Source of the DNA: Massariosphaeria phaeospora
Taxonomy: Eukaryota; Ascomycota; Dothideomycetes; Pleosporales
Length of the DNA: 64,000 nt
Direction of reading: 5' to 3'
Assembly: GCA_011032825.1 (NCBI GenBank)
Contig: JAADJZ010000007.1
Coordinates: forward strand, 1,054,001-1,118,000
Made by a program: the position numbers and the translations under genes. A model generated the notes under the pieces. The model was not told where the DNA came from, did not search any database, and saw only the letters and a list, made by a program, of their open reading frames with translations. Of this stretch, positions 10,923-22,800 are shown in pieces; position 1 is the first letter of the stretch, and every line of letters starts with the position of its first letter.

Positions 10923-12224
10923 CTAGTTTGCAATGATATCCGCCGCCCTCTCAGCGACCGCATACACCAAGCTCTGCGTATTGCTCTGCGGGGTCAAAGG
11001 GATCACACTAGCATCTACAACCCGCAGTCCATTCACACCGTACACTTAACGACGCCATCTTTCTCCTTCGGCGCCATTGCGCAAGTTCCCACAGAATGCC
11101 AGTTCGAGCCAGAAACGATCTTGGTGAATTCTTTCGCCTTCTCAAGATCTCCGTTAATGACGTCCGGGAGTAGAGAACGCAGTAGTTCAGCTGAGGCCAG
11201 ACGATCGAGGATTCGCACATAATGGGCGTGTAGTTCGCGATCGAGTTCGGTCTCGAGATAGCGCTCGTCGATCTAGGGTGCATCGTGGGGGTCGGAGGAA
11301 GAGATGTGAACGGTGCCCGTGTTAAGCGGATGCGAAAGCGCAGTGACGAGTGTGAGGTAGTTGCTGGCTGTGGTCCGCCAGCGGTGAACAGCATGTATTG
11401 TCCTGTCCCTTCGTCGCCACTTTTCAGAATCTTGGCAAGAGACTCCGAACGCGCAGTATCAAGTGGATGAGCGTCGGTCTGCGGGCGAGATAATGCTGTC
11501 AGAAAGACCTCAATCGAATTCGAATCATGGATGAAATAGAGCTTGGGAAGATGACCAGGATTGGTGATGCCAGAGGCTGCGAACGGGCCTTCTATATGTG
11601 CTTGATACATTTCCATGGCGTTTTTGATAGCAGCCGGCTCTTGGCGCGCCAAATTTCACCTGTAGGAACTCCATCCTCCGCTTTGAAACATATAGGGCAT
11701 ATGATATATCTTGACAGGGATAGCATGCACAGACGATCACCGATCCCCAATAATTAGAGAATCTTGGGTAAATTGAAAATTCCAGCACAAAAGAGGACTT
11801 CTTTGTTAGCATTGAGTACCGTGGACTTGTTCTCACAGGCCAACTGGACCCTAGTCGTAGTTAGGCCTTGCTTGTCTTTGTCTTCGAGGATTATCTTGTC
11901 AACCAAGGAACCGAGAAAAGATTTCAGGTTTGAACGATCAGCCACTGGAAGATAATATGCCACTGTAGACGACGATCTCGTCGCAGTGCTCGGATCGACA
12001 CTCAAAGCACAATTGTACGGTCCTGTTGAACGGCCTGAAAACGGACTTTTGGTGAGCGGATACCCCAGGTTCTCAAACGTTTTGACCCACGCCCTTCCAA
12101 TTGGGTTGTCTTTCACGCCCAGAAAACTCGCTTTCAGAGGTCCAGTCTTGCCCCATGGGAAGTCTTCGGCCCATCCTGTACTCAGGTGCTCCGCTGTTTC
12201 AGAGAACAACTGCGAGGGGTACAT
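10923..12224 (-). pseudogene. Truncated, frameshifted GMC oxidoreductase
   Basis: The minus strand encodes remnants of the glucose-methanol-choline oxidoreductase family. 12224-11757 gives the substrate/FAD middle part (STGWAEDFPWGKTGPLKASF, then a VAYYLPVADRSNL segment), ending in a stop before LLGIGD, the usual LSGIGD motif. 11652-11350 continues in another frame. 11218-11040 reads ILDRLASAELLRSLLPDV, then NWHSVGTCAMAP with the catalytic-site His of the family. A further one-base shift precedes [20 protein letters not shown], then the terminator TAG at 10923. The N-terminal third with the GxGxxG FAD-binding motif is absent. At least three frame breaks, a missing start and the lost FAD fold make it a pseudogene. 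Confidence 0.85.
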
Positions 12225-12484
12225 TTAGCTTGTTAGTAGCTCCTACGCTACTAGGGTGAGCATTAGTCCTCGTGTATGTGACATGAATGAATGTAGGTTC
12301 TTTGATCTATACTCCGCAAGTTGATGAAAGTTAAGTGCATCGCTATTAGTATTAGTGCACCTTGTGTATTTATTTATGTAGGCCATAAACCAGAATATAA
12401 GCTGTAAGTTTAGGCTAGTACAACGCACCTCATTTAACTATACAACCGCGGCGAGAGTATCACTAATTGAATAAATTTCCTTCC

Positions 12485-14615
12485 CTACTTGACCTTCAGC
12501 GCGCTTGATAAACTGTAGGACTTCGAATTACCACCCAGTGTGACCCACAGGGTGAGCGGATCTTTCCCGACCTGTTCCTTGATGGCGCTAGCCGCGCTGG
12601 CAACTCCTCCTGGAAATGTCACCGGTATAGCTGTGTTACATTTGGCATTCCTTGCGTTCACCGTGACGCCGGTGATCGCTTTTCGGTCGTCCGACAGCTG
12701 ATATACCAGATTTGGAATGCATTCATCGCGCGTCTTGCGATTTATGATGGCTTTGGCTATATCGTCGTGCTTGAGAGTTATTACTGGCCACTGAGTCAGA
12801 CGAGCAAACTCGTAAATGACGGCTTCGGTCCACGCCATCAAGAGGCTCCACTTTTTGTTCTTTCCGAGCAAGGTAATCGTTGGCGTGTCGGAAATCCGCA
12901 TATTAGCCTGGTGAAACATATATGGGTCCCAGCGGAGACCAATCAGGTATTTTGTGTTCACCGATCGTTCATACTCGAGCTGCGCGCTGAAGTCCCCTTG
13001 GCCCTGAGCAATCGCCTTCCACTCTTTGTTGACACATTCCGGCAGATCACAGTTATAATAGATGCTCGAACCATATCGCCCGATTACAACGACCCCGTCG
13101 TAGCCGTTTTCTTTCACGTTTGTGATGAAGGGGTGGAAGTCAGACTTTCGATCCACACGATTCATCAGGATAGGGCGAGCGTTGTCGCCGACAGCGTACG
13201 TGATGCCATTTTCCAACCATGCACGAAGTGCATCACCGTTGTGCAATCCCGTGATGCCAGGAGGAATAAGACCATTAGGCGAAAAGTATGGGGAAGACTC
13301 CGCGTCAGTAAATCCGATACGTTTGAACCACTCCTGGTTCCAGGTGATCTCTTTCACAACGTCTGCGTAGGTTGCGTTCGTCTCGTCCTCGTGTGTAAAT
13401 GTGTGTGACACATGGAAGTATGCGTTCATATTTTTCTTGTCAGAAAAGAAGACTTCGAGGAGATCCAGATCTGAGCAGTCGAGAGTCCACTGATACTTCC
13501 TGAATTTTCGGTCCCACAGGTCTTTACCGCTGCCAATTGGTTTCGTATATTCCGGAGGTCCGTCAGTCTGAGACGGGTAATCGATTCCCTCCTGTGGATC
13601 ACACCGGGCAGGGTCATTGTCATAATCATTTTCCACTGCAGCTTCGATGTTTCCGTTGCCATTGTGGCCGAGTTCGACAACGAAAGAAGAACCTGTCGGA
13701 AGTTTAGAATTGACCTCCTTCATCCAGGGAATATGTTCCTCGAAGTCAGCTGGCTTGATGCGGTAAGACGTGCCGGTCTGGTATAACTCTGTCATCACAA
13801 AGACATCGTCGACCTGGGTATTGAAGTAAACGCGACGAAAACCAAGATAAAGCCCTCGAGTCAGCCAATGAATCCAAGCATGGGATAACAGGGTATAGGA
13901 CGTAAGGTTGGGATCGAAGGCGGTGAACCAGACTTGTTGCTCGCGGCCAGAGGGAAACTTGTTGATTACAGCGGCTGTTGATTTGGACGTGCCACTACTG
14001 AATTGTGCAACTTCCGCCGCCAATGAGGAGTTAGTAATCTTTGCGGGATACTTGCTAACGTTGAGAGTACTCGTCTGCGCATTTCTTGGTGCATGTGTCA
14101 GTTTTCATTCATCAAACATACGGACTGACTCACGTGTTGATGTTAGCTGTTGTAAACTCTTTTGCATCAGTTATTGCGACTGTTTGCTCCGCGGTCACCG
14201 CGCCTCCGTTGCTCTGCACGCCAAATTCCGCGTTCGGCCACGCATTCAATCGGACCAATCTCACACCGAACGCCTCCTGGTAACGGTATAACTCCTGCCA
14301 TTGCTTCTCAGTCAACACCTTACCCCAGTCGTCACCGTCCTTGTACGCTCGTGCGCTAACAGCGATGATACCTCCATAATTCCCGGAATCAGGCGTGGAA
14401 TTCAGCTGTGGAAATCCGGCACCTGGCAGCGAAAGGTCGACCGCTTGATAGGGGATGCCATATCCTTGGAGGACGAGAGTGCCGGGGTATGTTGCGTTTG
14501 GTTCTCGAGAAAGAACTAGAAGCGTGCTGTTCACTGTCACTGCCGCAGCAGACAGGCGAGCAAAGGCTGACGTGAAGATCCAAAGACGGAGGAGAATAGT
14601 CCAAGATGGTACCAT
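12485..14615 (-). CDS. agd3: Agd3-like secreted polysaccharide deacetylase (CE18 type), 693 aa
   Basis: Two exons (14134-14615, 12485-14084) with a 49-nt intron (GTGAGT...CCAAG) splitting a Thr codon. The ATG at 14615 opens a signal peptide (MVPSWTILLRLWIFTSAFA). The protein resembles fungal extracellular serine-rich proteins of the Agd3 family; Agd3 of Aspergillus fumigatus removes acetyl groups from the exopolysaccharide galactosaminogalactan. Visible catalytic candidates are the metal/acid pair in NTQVDDVF (D253, D254) and HVSHTFTHE (H388, H392), as in this CE18 family. No GPI signal is evident. The gene stands alone: no epimerase, glycosyltransferase or glycoside hydrolase of a galactosaminogalactan cluster is in the window. 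The substrate is therefore inferred. The next gene downstream is a dead GMC oxidoreductase. Confidence 0.85.
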
Positions 14616-15869
14616 CGTAAGGGGAGAGTCCGTTGCGACTAGGCCCAAGTCGAATGAAAAAGGCAGACTTGCTTAGGAGCGCAAGAATCGAAGGGGCAGT
14701 TTGATGGGATATAGAATATATCATCGTTATTGTTCGACCGTAGCATCGGGTGCACGCCCACCACCCATACGAGCCGTATCCATTGGAACAGATCCAAGGA
14801 AGCGATGATCAGCGCCAAAGCAATGTGCGACATGGAGAATGCAACCTTGCTGTCTATATCGAGTAGTCTGGTTACGACATTCGATGGATGCCTACCAGTT
14901 GGTTTATATTAAGGTTGAGTATACGACGCGTCAATATGCAACCTTTATTAGCAGGTTAGATTGGGCTTCGTAAGACTTTGCCGCTTAATTTGAGAAATCC
15001 AGGTTGAGCCATTTGCAGAATCCAACTCAGTACCTGGATAACACGATTACCGAGGCGAGTCATGGCTAGCGGATCCCTTCCCCAAAGGATGTGGTATAAA
15101 TGAGACGGTCCATAGGTGATTAGGGAGGTTGATTAATGGCCGCAGACAAGCACAGCCCTAGCAGAAAGAGACAGAGGCTTTGCAAAAAGCTTAGACGAGA
15201 GTTGAAATGACGACCAAACAACGGTGAGAAGAGAAGAGCTGAGCTTTGGTTGTGGCAAGAAAGTGGTGTTATGAAGCTCGGAGGTGGCGTTTGTTGGCTC
15301 GGACCGAAGGCGGGGAATAGCGGGAATAGCATCGGAAGGACTACTTGCCGAGTACCGACATCCCGACATTCCATTCCCTCTCCTCTCTAGTCTCTTTCAC
15401 TTTACCAGTACCTTCTATGCATCCGTCACCAAACCTCTCATCGTCATCACCGTTTGGTGAGACATGTTATGCGGCGACGAAAAGGGGACTCCGTTGCATT
15501 GCCGCGCCAATTGGGCGAGGCCCTGATAGCCTTCGCCTTGTTTCGTTCGCATGCAAAAGGTCTTCACCGGATTGACTTTGACTAGCCACCATTAAGCACA
15601 ATGGTGTGATCCTTGTTTATATCTTAAATTTAGATACTAGAGCACATGCTTTTGAGCTGCCAATGCTAAGCGGGAAACAGCCCAGCAAGCTATGTGGAGA
15701 GCAGTGGTTTGGTGATACACATAGACGTCGACAGAGAACATGTTAGAAATGTTTCATTTCGGCACTCATAGAGTGCGAGGGTGGTATCTCAAGCTAAATA
15801 CAGGCCCGGAGTCTAGTCACCACAATACTTGGTTTGTAGTCTTGTAGTAGGTACCCTTCTCGAAGTCCT
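14616..15869. other. Intergenic, 1.25 kb
   Basis: Promoter side of the Agd3-like gene and 3' side of the next minus-strand gene. Overlapping minus-strand frames of 78-84 codons at 15120-15374 show no motif and share the same DNA in different frames, so I do not call them. Confidence 0.5.
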
Positions 15870-16619
15870 TTATCTCCTCACACCCCGAACGACCGGCAGC
15901 TCATCCTCGCTGTCATCCTCAGACTCCTCATCTGTGGAGCCTGCCTGTCGCTCCTCGCCGTCAGAATCCTCGCCATCCTCGTCATCACCCATCGCCAAAT
16001 TCAACTCCTGCCTCCTCAACCCCTCCTCCAACTTCCAGTCAATCTCTTTCTGCCTGTTGCTCTTCACGCCCTGCTTCTTGTCGCGGGCAGTCTCCCTCCG
16101 GATGTCCACTGCCGTTGCATACGGCCCAGCCCTGACCTCCGCCTGGGTCTTTCCAACCCACCAGTGCGGGTCATGCACTGTTGCGCCTACAGCGCCTTGG
16201 GCCACCAGGTGCTGGCGTGGAATGCCGATCTCATAGCACTCGAAGTCTGGTGCTCCACAGATGAACTCGGCGTGGCCGGAGTGGTGTGCACCTCGGAGAA
16301 GAGTGAGGGCTTCGGAGGCAGAGGTCGGTACGGTGAACTGGGTTGTTTGCGCCACTGGTTGTCCGGCGTCTTCTTGCTCGCGGCAGTAGTCAATTGCCGA
16401 TTGGATCCTGGCGACAAGGGGGTCGGCGGTTTTGGTGGGTTTTGGTGGAGTAGAGAGGCGAGGCGACCGCCTGCGGCCGCCATCGCTCTTGGTTGATGAT
16501 GTTGGTGAGTGGCGGGGGATCGACATGGTACGGGATGAGTGGTCGTCCTCGTCTGCAATGCGAGTACGCTTCTTGGGAGACTGCGAGGAGCGTTCGGTGT
16601 TCTTGCGTTTGGGTGCCAT
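15870..16619 (-). CDS. Acidic-tailed nuclear-like hypothetical protein, 249 aa
   Basis: Single exon. I chose the ATG at 16619 (MAPKRKNTERSSQSPKKRTR) because it opens directly into a basic, bipartite nuclear-localisation-like region; the open frame extends upstream without a good start. The middle part (ADPLVARIQSAIDYCREQ, then ASEALTLLRGAHHSGHAEF) looks folded. The C terminus is basic (ETARDKKQGVKSNRQKEIDW), then strongly acidic (GDDEDGEDSDGEE, then DEESEDDSEDE). This suggests a chromatin or nucleolar role, but that is inference from composition. I do not recognise the family. Confidence 0.75.
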   Translation of the reverse strand: MAPKRKNTERSSQSPKKRTRIADEDDHSSRTMSIPRHSPTSSTKSDGGRRRSPRLSTPPKPTKTADPLVARIQSAIDYCREQEDAGQPVAQTTQFTVPTSASEALTLLRGAHHSGHAEFICGAPDFECYEIGIPRQHLVAQGAVGATVHDPHWWVGKTQAEVRAGPYATAVDIRRETARDKKQGVKSNRQKEIDWKLEEGLRRQELNLAMGDDEDGEDSDGEERQAGSTDEESEDDSEDELPVVRGVRR

Positions 16620-18757
16620 GGTTGGGTATCCAGTCGGGTTGGGAGTTGGTAAGTCTAGAGAAAGGAAAAGAAAAGAAAACAAAGTGCAGGAAACGCTCGA
16701 ATTTGTATGCGAGGGTGGAAGCTCTCTGCTATTGTAGGGACGTGATGAATAGCTGATATTCCTGTGAGTAGTTGCCCAGGTAAGATAATAGCATCGAAGG
16801 TCGACCTCAGTGAAAGTCGCACAATCGCAACAATGACAACAATAGAGGAACAATAGAGGAACAATAGCATTGTAAGAGCTCGAGTCTCGTCTTTGTCTCA
16901 CGACTCGAAACAGTTGATACGGTTGTTTATTCTGTCTAGTTCAACAACAACAACAACAGCTCAGGCACAATGGACTGCGTAGGTAGGGCCGCCCCGAGGA
17001 CAGCTCGCCACGTGACTCAAAACATAACTCAAACCCATACCCAGTTTTCGTATTCACTGCTCAGAATCATTAGCACTCTCTTCTCAAACAGTGGTCAATC
17101 AGTAAATCACCACAATAGTAATAAGAACCACCCGATTCACATCCGAATCTACACGAACGCCTTGGCCGCCCGGCGCATACACATCGCCATGGGACCCAAG
17201 CACCAGCGAGCCCCCATTCTCAGTCAAACAATTCTGAACGTCTTGATCAAAGTAGGGTCCAGTTGTCCCAGCTTTAGTTAAATCACCAACCTACCATAAG
17301 TATGTAATAACCCAGCACACGTCTTGGCCATTATAATGGCCCGTGTTGTCCATATGTCCATGCAGCTGTGATTTGTCATAATATTAGCCCTTATTGTACT
17401 TGCGTCTGACATATACTGGGTTGGGGAATCAGTGATTAGATAGAGTTATAGTTCCTGTAGATCCTAAAGTTGATGAAATGTCTAGCTTGTAAGGCGATGA
17501 CCTAATTGGGTAATTATAGCTGAAGTAGCGATCTCAGGACTAGTAGTATGAGGTCTGTCACGTATGTAAGGCGCAAACGGGATTGGCAGCACCCCCAATC
17601 CCTTGAGGTGAATATGAGGGAGAAGTGGGTTGATGACAACAGGCTCCGTCGTGTTCTGCGTGAACATTGGGTCAAGTGGTCCAAGTAAAGAAAGGGCTTG
17701 CCCACTCGATCTCATCAATGAACCCACAATCTTCCGTTCTGAGCCGCACTAAGTATATGTAATAGCAGCGACTTGCTTCGATTGCGGATCGGCGAATATA
17801 TGGCGGTATTTCCAGAGGGGCCAGCCACGTGCCATCGAAATGGTAATAGGGAGCTGGTCGCCGCTAGGTCGAGTTGAAGATAGTCCTCTTGCTCAAACCA
17901 GAGTGCCAGCCATTGTGTGAGTGTGGAGGATGTTTTGTACAGTCCAAAGCGAACATATAATATATAGACATATCCGCTGAAGGTTTCGCACGGAAAAGTG
18001 TTCACGAGCTCCCCAGCTCGATTTCCCTATATTTTAGCCGACGAGGACAGAGCCAATTTGTTGTAGAGATTTGCATTCAGCACCTCATACTCTTCATCGT
18101 GCTATCCTACACCCGGCACTTGGAAACCGAACACAGACCGGATTGTGGGCAACTTGACCTTGGGGGGAGACGTGGAAGAGACAGAGTAGACAGAGTACTC
18201 AACGCGCACTGGATGCAAGCGTGTGCAATGGTACTGTGAGTATTTAAAGAAATCGAGATGTGTAAGCTAAAGAAATGAACAGAAGTGGGTGTATGTGAAT
18301 GGTACCTAATTTAGTCAAGAAGCGTACACGGCATACATATGCCCACAACACTCATAAATTCTACTATGACGGGCCGCTAGAACAACTGCCTCATTTCTCT
18401 AATGCCCTTTAACCGTAGCTGCGAAGAACGTGTCGAGGATCTACCTTCTCTGCGGCCGCCGTCTCTCTTATATGCCTCGGCCTACGTCATCTATGTCAGC
18501 AGCGACGTCCTGCACGCGAAGAAACGTCGCCGCTCACTGGCCCGAACCCCGTACATATATGATTCACCATCCAAACGCCTCTTTCGGACGGCACAGAGCC
18601 AAGAAGACGCGCGGAGATTATCCGGGTATGCGCAACATGGATCGATAAGGACAGCCAGGTACGGGTGCGTTATCGTCACTTCCGTACCGTCCTTCGTACC
18701 TGAACATACCCTGGATTCCTTCTCGCGGCACCCGCAACACTCGTAACAGACGAAAAC
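16620..18757. other. Intergenic, 2.1 kb
   Basis: Near 16941 there is a short (caa)n run. Minus-strand frames at 17482-18005 and plus-strand frames at 18402-18746 have no recognisable motifs or splice structure. No gene is supported. Confidence 0.45.
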
Positions 18758-19737
18758 ATGGCGCTCACGTTTGGAAAACTCTGTGCAATTGCTGCGTTCA
18801 CAGTTGGATCGGTAGCCGCGAAGTCGTCGTGTGTTTCTGTACGCAGCGATGGAGAGCCGGCTGGAGAGTTCAAGAATGTTAGCGGAAGTGAGTCTATATC
18901 CAACTCCCAACTTTAAATCCGACATAGTCGATGGGGCCTCGGAATGATAACTTACGCCGGAAACAGTCCAGGTGTACCATTCCTACCCGGTGGCCAGCAA
19001 CTACACGAGCTCTAGTACCGCGATCCTCTACATCTCCGACATCTTTGGCGTACCCCTTCTCGAGAATAAACTGTAAAACCGCACCTCCGACCCCTTTCCA
19101 AGTCCACAGCTAACCCTCTGCCAGTCTCGCCGACTCTATCGCGAGCGCAAACTACCCCGTCATCATGCCCGACCTCTTCCGCGGCGACGCAGTGCCCGCC
19201 GAGTTCGCCGAAAAGGGCCTCAACCTGACAGAATGGCTCACGCGCCACCCGACGAGCGACATCGACTCGATCATCGCTTCGACACTCGAGTACATGCACT
19301 CCGAGCTCGGTGTGGAGCGGGTGGGCGCTGTGGGATACTGCTTTGGCGGAAAATACGTGCCGCGATTCATGGCGCATGGCAAAGGCATCGATGTGGGATT
19401 TATTGCGCATCCCAGCAGGCTTGAGGTGGCCGAGATCCAAGCGATTAGAGGACCAATTAGTATTGCTGCGGGAGGTGAGTTTGGAGTGCGTCCTTTGGTG
19501 TGGAAGATATGTTGCTAATACCCACATGCAGAACTCGATGCATCGTTCAATGCGACAGCGCGTCGCAATGCCGAAGACATTCTTTCAAGGAAGAACGCGA
19601 CGTACCAGACGAGCCTGTACTCAGGTGCGCCGCACGGGTTTGCAGTGCGTGTGAATGCGAGTATCCCAAGGGAGAAGTTCGCAAAGGAGGCGTCGTTTGT
19701 GCAGGCGGTGACATGGTTTGATGCCTGGCTTTTATAA
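18758..19737 (+). CDS. Secreted dienelactone hydrolase family protein, 263 aa
   Basis: Four exons (18758-18887, 18967-19072, 19125-19474, 19532-19737) with introns of 79, 52 and 57 nt, all keeping frame. It begins with a signal peptide (MALTFGKLCAIAAFTVGSVAA). The alpha/beta-hydrolase core shows ILYISDIFGVPLLENKLLA, then NYPVIMPDLFRGDAVP, then the nucleophile elbow VGYCFGG (Cys151) and SGAPHGFAVRV with the catalytic His; the Asp is probably in ELDAS. Family members open lactone rings or hydrolyse esters, for example in aromatic-compound breakdown; the substrate here is unknown. Predicted N-glycosylation sites (NYT, NAT) fit secretion. It converges on an SDR gene 251 bp away. Confidence 0.9.
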
Positions 19738-19988
19738 GGTTTGAGAGATCATATTGATTATCATGAAGCTACGAGGTGATCACTATATAGATGGCGGAGA
19801 AGTACTAGGCTAGGTGTAGACTAGATAGAAGCCAGCACCAGATGCCGTAACAGCTTTGAAGTGGATATCGTGTTATAAAACGCAACGTATACTACCTAGG
19901 AGGAACTATACACTGTAAGCCCCAAATATGTATCCCCAAATATGTATCCCCAAATATTAAAATGATGCATCAGACAGAAACAGCCTTC

Positions 19989-21019
19989 TCAGAACTTCGC
20001 CAGCACACCCTCCGTCCAGTCCCACAATCGCCCCGCCAACTTCTCATCCTTCGCCACCTTATCCAAAGACTCATAACTCTCCGACCCCACCGGCATATAA
20101 TAGCTCCCATTCCTGACCTGCTCCTTCTTTGCGCCCGCCGCACACCACAGCTGGTTATACGCACCCTCATGCTTCTCCACCATCTTCTGCCCACTCAACC
20201 ACATCGGCCCGTGGATCAACAGCTTATTCGTAAACGTCTGCTTATTGACAAGGTCCGTTTTCACGACACCTGGATGCACCGAGACGGACGTGATCTGCGG
20301 GTACCGCCGCGCGAACTCGGCGGCGAAAAGGATGTTGGCGAGCTTGGATTGCCCGTAGCGGACCCATGCGCCCAGAACCTTGCGGGACATGACAGATCCG
20401 GCATCCAGCTCGTCGAAGCAGATACCGCGGGCTTCGTGGAGGCGGAAGCCTTCGCTGGTGAGGTTGATGATACGGACGTCGGAGTGGGGAGCCTGTGCTG
20501 CGTTGAGGAGCTTGGGCAGCAGTTGCTGGGTGAGCATGGCGTGGCCGAGGTGGTTCGTTGCGAATTGTATCTCGTAGCCGTCTTTGCTGAGGGCGGCTGG
20601 TTGGGCCATGATGCCCGCGTTGTTCAGTAGGATGTCGAGACGGTCGTGGATGAAGTTCTTCTTCACGGCGCTTTTGACGGAAGCCAAGGAAGACTGGTCA
20701 ATTTGTACAAAGGTGAGACCGACATTTGGATGTGCGGATTTGATTTCCGTGGTTAGTGCTTCGCCTGCTGTGGTGTTGCGTCCGGAGAAGTATATGTGGA
20801 GAGGGGTGTGTGCGGCAAGGGCTCGGACAGATTCTGCGCCTAGGCCTGTAGTTCCTGAATGACATGTTAGAGGCGAAAGAACATGTAGGAGGATGGTGGA
20901 GCATATGACCTACCGCCTGTGATGAAGATGACTTTCCCTTCGAGAGATGGAATGCCCGTGGCTGGATCGAACCCCTTAACACCCCCCTTTGGCTTCAGGT
21001 TACCGAACAAATCAGACAT
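19989..21019 (-). CDS. Short-chain dehydrogenase/reductase, 323 aa
   Basis: Two exons (20914-21019, 19989-20854) with a 59-nt intron splitting the Gly codon of the nucleotide-binding motif. The protein starts MSDLFGNLKPKGGVKGFDP. It contains VIFITGGTTGLGAESVRAL (TGxxxGxG, NAD(P) binding), NNAGIM, the catalytic YGQSKLAN (YxxxK) and VHPGVVKTDL. The length and the C-terminal DWTEGVLAKF fit fungal SDRs of the retinol-dehydrogenase/WW-oxidoreductase-like group. No targeting signal is seen. The substrate is unknown. Confidence 0.9.
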
Positions 21020-21534
21020 GATTACTCTAACGTAAAAACCACTGGTACAATCGTAGCTATTCAGTCGAAGAAAGTGGAAGAACCCATTTTATAGCTTCAG
21101 TGAAAAGACCCAAGCCGATAGACGGACGAGTCAAGCGGCCGAAAGCAGCAGCTGAAACATGCAATGGTACCTGCTCAGTCTCCGTCTAGAGATGTTCGGA
21201 CAGACCAGCTGCTCCGCTTAGAACTTCACTATCTCCGCAGTAAGGAAGATGGAGTGCAAAGACAAGTAAGGCGGAAATGCACTACACCTATTCCAGCATA
21301 GCGGGCGTAAGCAACCCGCATTAGAGACGAGCAAGCACCACGGGAGGATGCCGCACTACTCCTGATACGCAATGGGCGCATAAGCAGAGTGCATATCAAG
21401 GATGCCGCTCTATGCCCAATACGCAATAGCCGCATAAGCAGACTGCATATAAATCCTCCCGCCGGAAACTCTACCAGATGCTACTCACCAAATCGCGAAT
21501 ATCCCTCTGTTCTTTAACCTCGTCAGCTCTCGCT
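21020..21534. promoter_or_regulatory. Divergent intergenic region with a 54-bp direct repeat
   Basis: 515 bp between the SDR (-) and the bZIP-type gene (+). It contains two tandem 54-bp copies (21347-21400, 21401-21454) sharing gatgccgc, then acgcaat and gcataagcag. The second copy ends in tgcatataaat, a TATA-like site about 85 bases before the ATG at 21535. A regulatory role of the repeat is inference. Confidence 0.55.
21347..21454. repeat. 54-bp direct repeat, two copies
   Basis: Copy 1 at 21347-21400 and copy 2 at 21401-21454 align without gaps and share ccgcataagcag/gcgcataagcag and gtgcatat/ctgcatat blocks. An older, weaker third copy may lie just upstream (gcgggcgtaagcaacccgcat at about 21301). 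Confidence 0.75.
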
Positions 21535-22691
21535 ATGGCCTCCCTACGAGAAACAATACACGCCCAAGAAGACTGGCGCGGCAAAACTTCCACAGATGAG
21601 CGCCGCAAGTTGCAGAACCGGCTGCACCAGCGCGCATGGCGTATGTCGAGTCCGCGTCTTTGCATTCTGTGCTCGTATATACTCACATGATAACAATAGG
21701 TAGACGGAAAGCTGATGCACAGGCACATGCCCAGGCACAGGCGCAGGCGCAGGCGCAGGCCGAAGCCAGTGCAGATTGTTCGCAAGAGCACGCGTCCATC
21801 AACGAAGCATTCGCCCGGGCTACCGCCGCTCTTGTGCCGGACCAGACATCGCAACCAGCCATGCCTTTGGAACACCGTGAAGTGGCAGCCACGCCGCCGA
21901 CTTTGCGGGTAAAAGCTAGAGAGGCGCAAAGCAATTGCAGCGTACCATTTAACGTCCACGATCTCATGGCTATAAACTTAGAGTGCGCAGCACCAAGCAC
22001 ACAGGCGCGCGACCAGTTCCGCCCTCAATCCCACCACACAAGCAACTTAATCTCTCACCCCACATCAACAATGACGAAGACCTCCCCCCCTCTACCCCGT
22101 TCCCTCCCTCCAATTCTCCAATACATCTTCCCCCCACCCGCATCCAACTCCGCCCCCTTCACATTCATATTCCCCCTCTCCCCCGACCACTTCCTCATAA
22201 CGCTCGTGCAATACAACGTGCTCCGCGCCGTCCTCACCAACCTGGCCGCATGCTCGCTCCTCCAGTCGCTCCCACACACCTGCGAAGCGATCCTGCTGCC
22301 GCCCCTGCTCCCACCCCCGTCCACGCCGCCTCCGACCTTCACGCCCACGACGCTCCAAAAAACAGTGGCGCATCCCCAATGGCTCGACTCGGTTCCGTGT
22401 CCGCTGTTCCGCGACAATTTGATCCGGGCGAATGCTGGGGAGATTGGAGAATTCGATTCAGAGGTATTGTGCAATGATATTTGCGGGGGGTTGTATGACG
22501 GGTTTGACGATACGGCGCAGAAGGGGTTGCTGGTTTGGGGCGAGCCGTGGCTAGTTGCGAGTTGGGAGATTTCGGAGGGGTTTGCGGAGAAGTGGGGGTG
22601 GTTGTTGTGGGGGTGTAGGGAGATGGTGGAGATCACGAACGGGTGGCGCGCGGAGAGGGGGGAGGACAGGTTGGTTATAGAGATTGAGTGA
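21535..22691 (+). CDS. bZIP-type transcription factor with DUF3425-like C terminus, 365 aa
   Basis: Two exons (21535-21640, 21700-22691); the 59-nt intron (GTATGT...AATAG) joins the halves of the basic region: TDERRKLQNRLHQRAW plus RRRKADAQ. This RR-xxQNRxxQRAWRRRK pattern is that of fungal bZIP proteins with a DUF3425 domain. A (QA)n run encoded by cagg-rich repeats (about 21715-21765) follows. The second half has the DUF3425-like features: FIFPLSPDHFLITLVQYNVLRA, a WLDSVPCPLFRDNLIR segment (family: HPxxDxLPxPxxRdnLi), and WDP-like LVWGEPWLVASWEISEGF near the end. Known members regulate secondary metabolism or stress, but targets here are unknown. Confidence 0.85.
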
Positions 22692-22800
22692 TGGGACTGG
22701 GTTTTGAGATATGGATGCCCACTTCTTGTACATGTGAAGCGCCTCGCCGGTGTGAGTGCTTAATACATTCTTCTTGAAGGGGGGAAGATGTATGGGGCTA

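Noticed and set aside
17482..18005. Minus-strand frames that could be a fragment of an enzyme gene
   Set aside because: They overlap in different frames, with no recognisable motif and no splice signals linking them.
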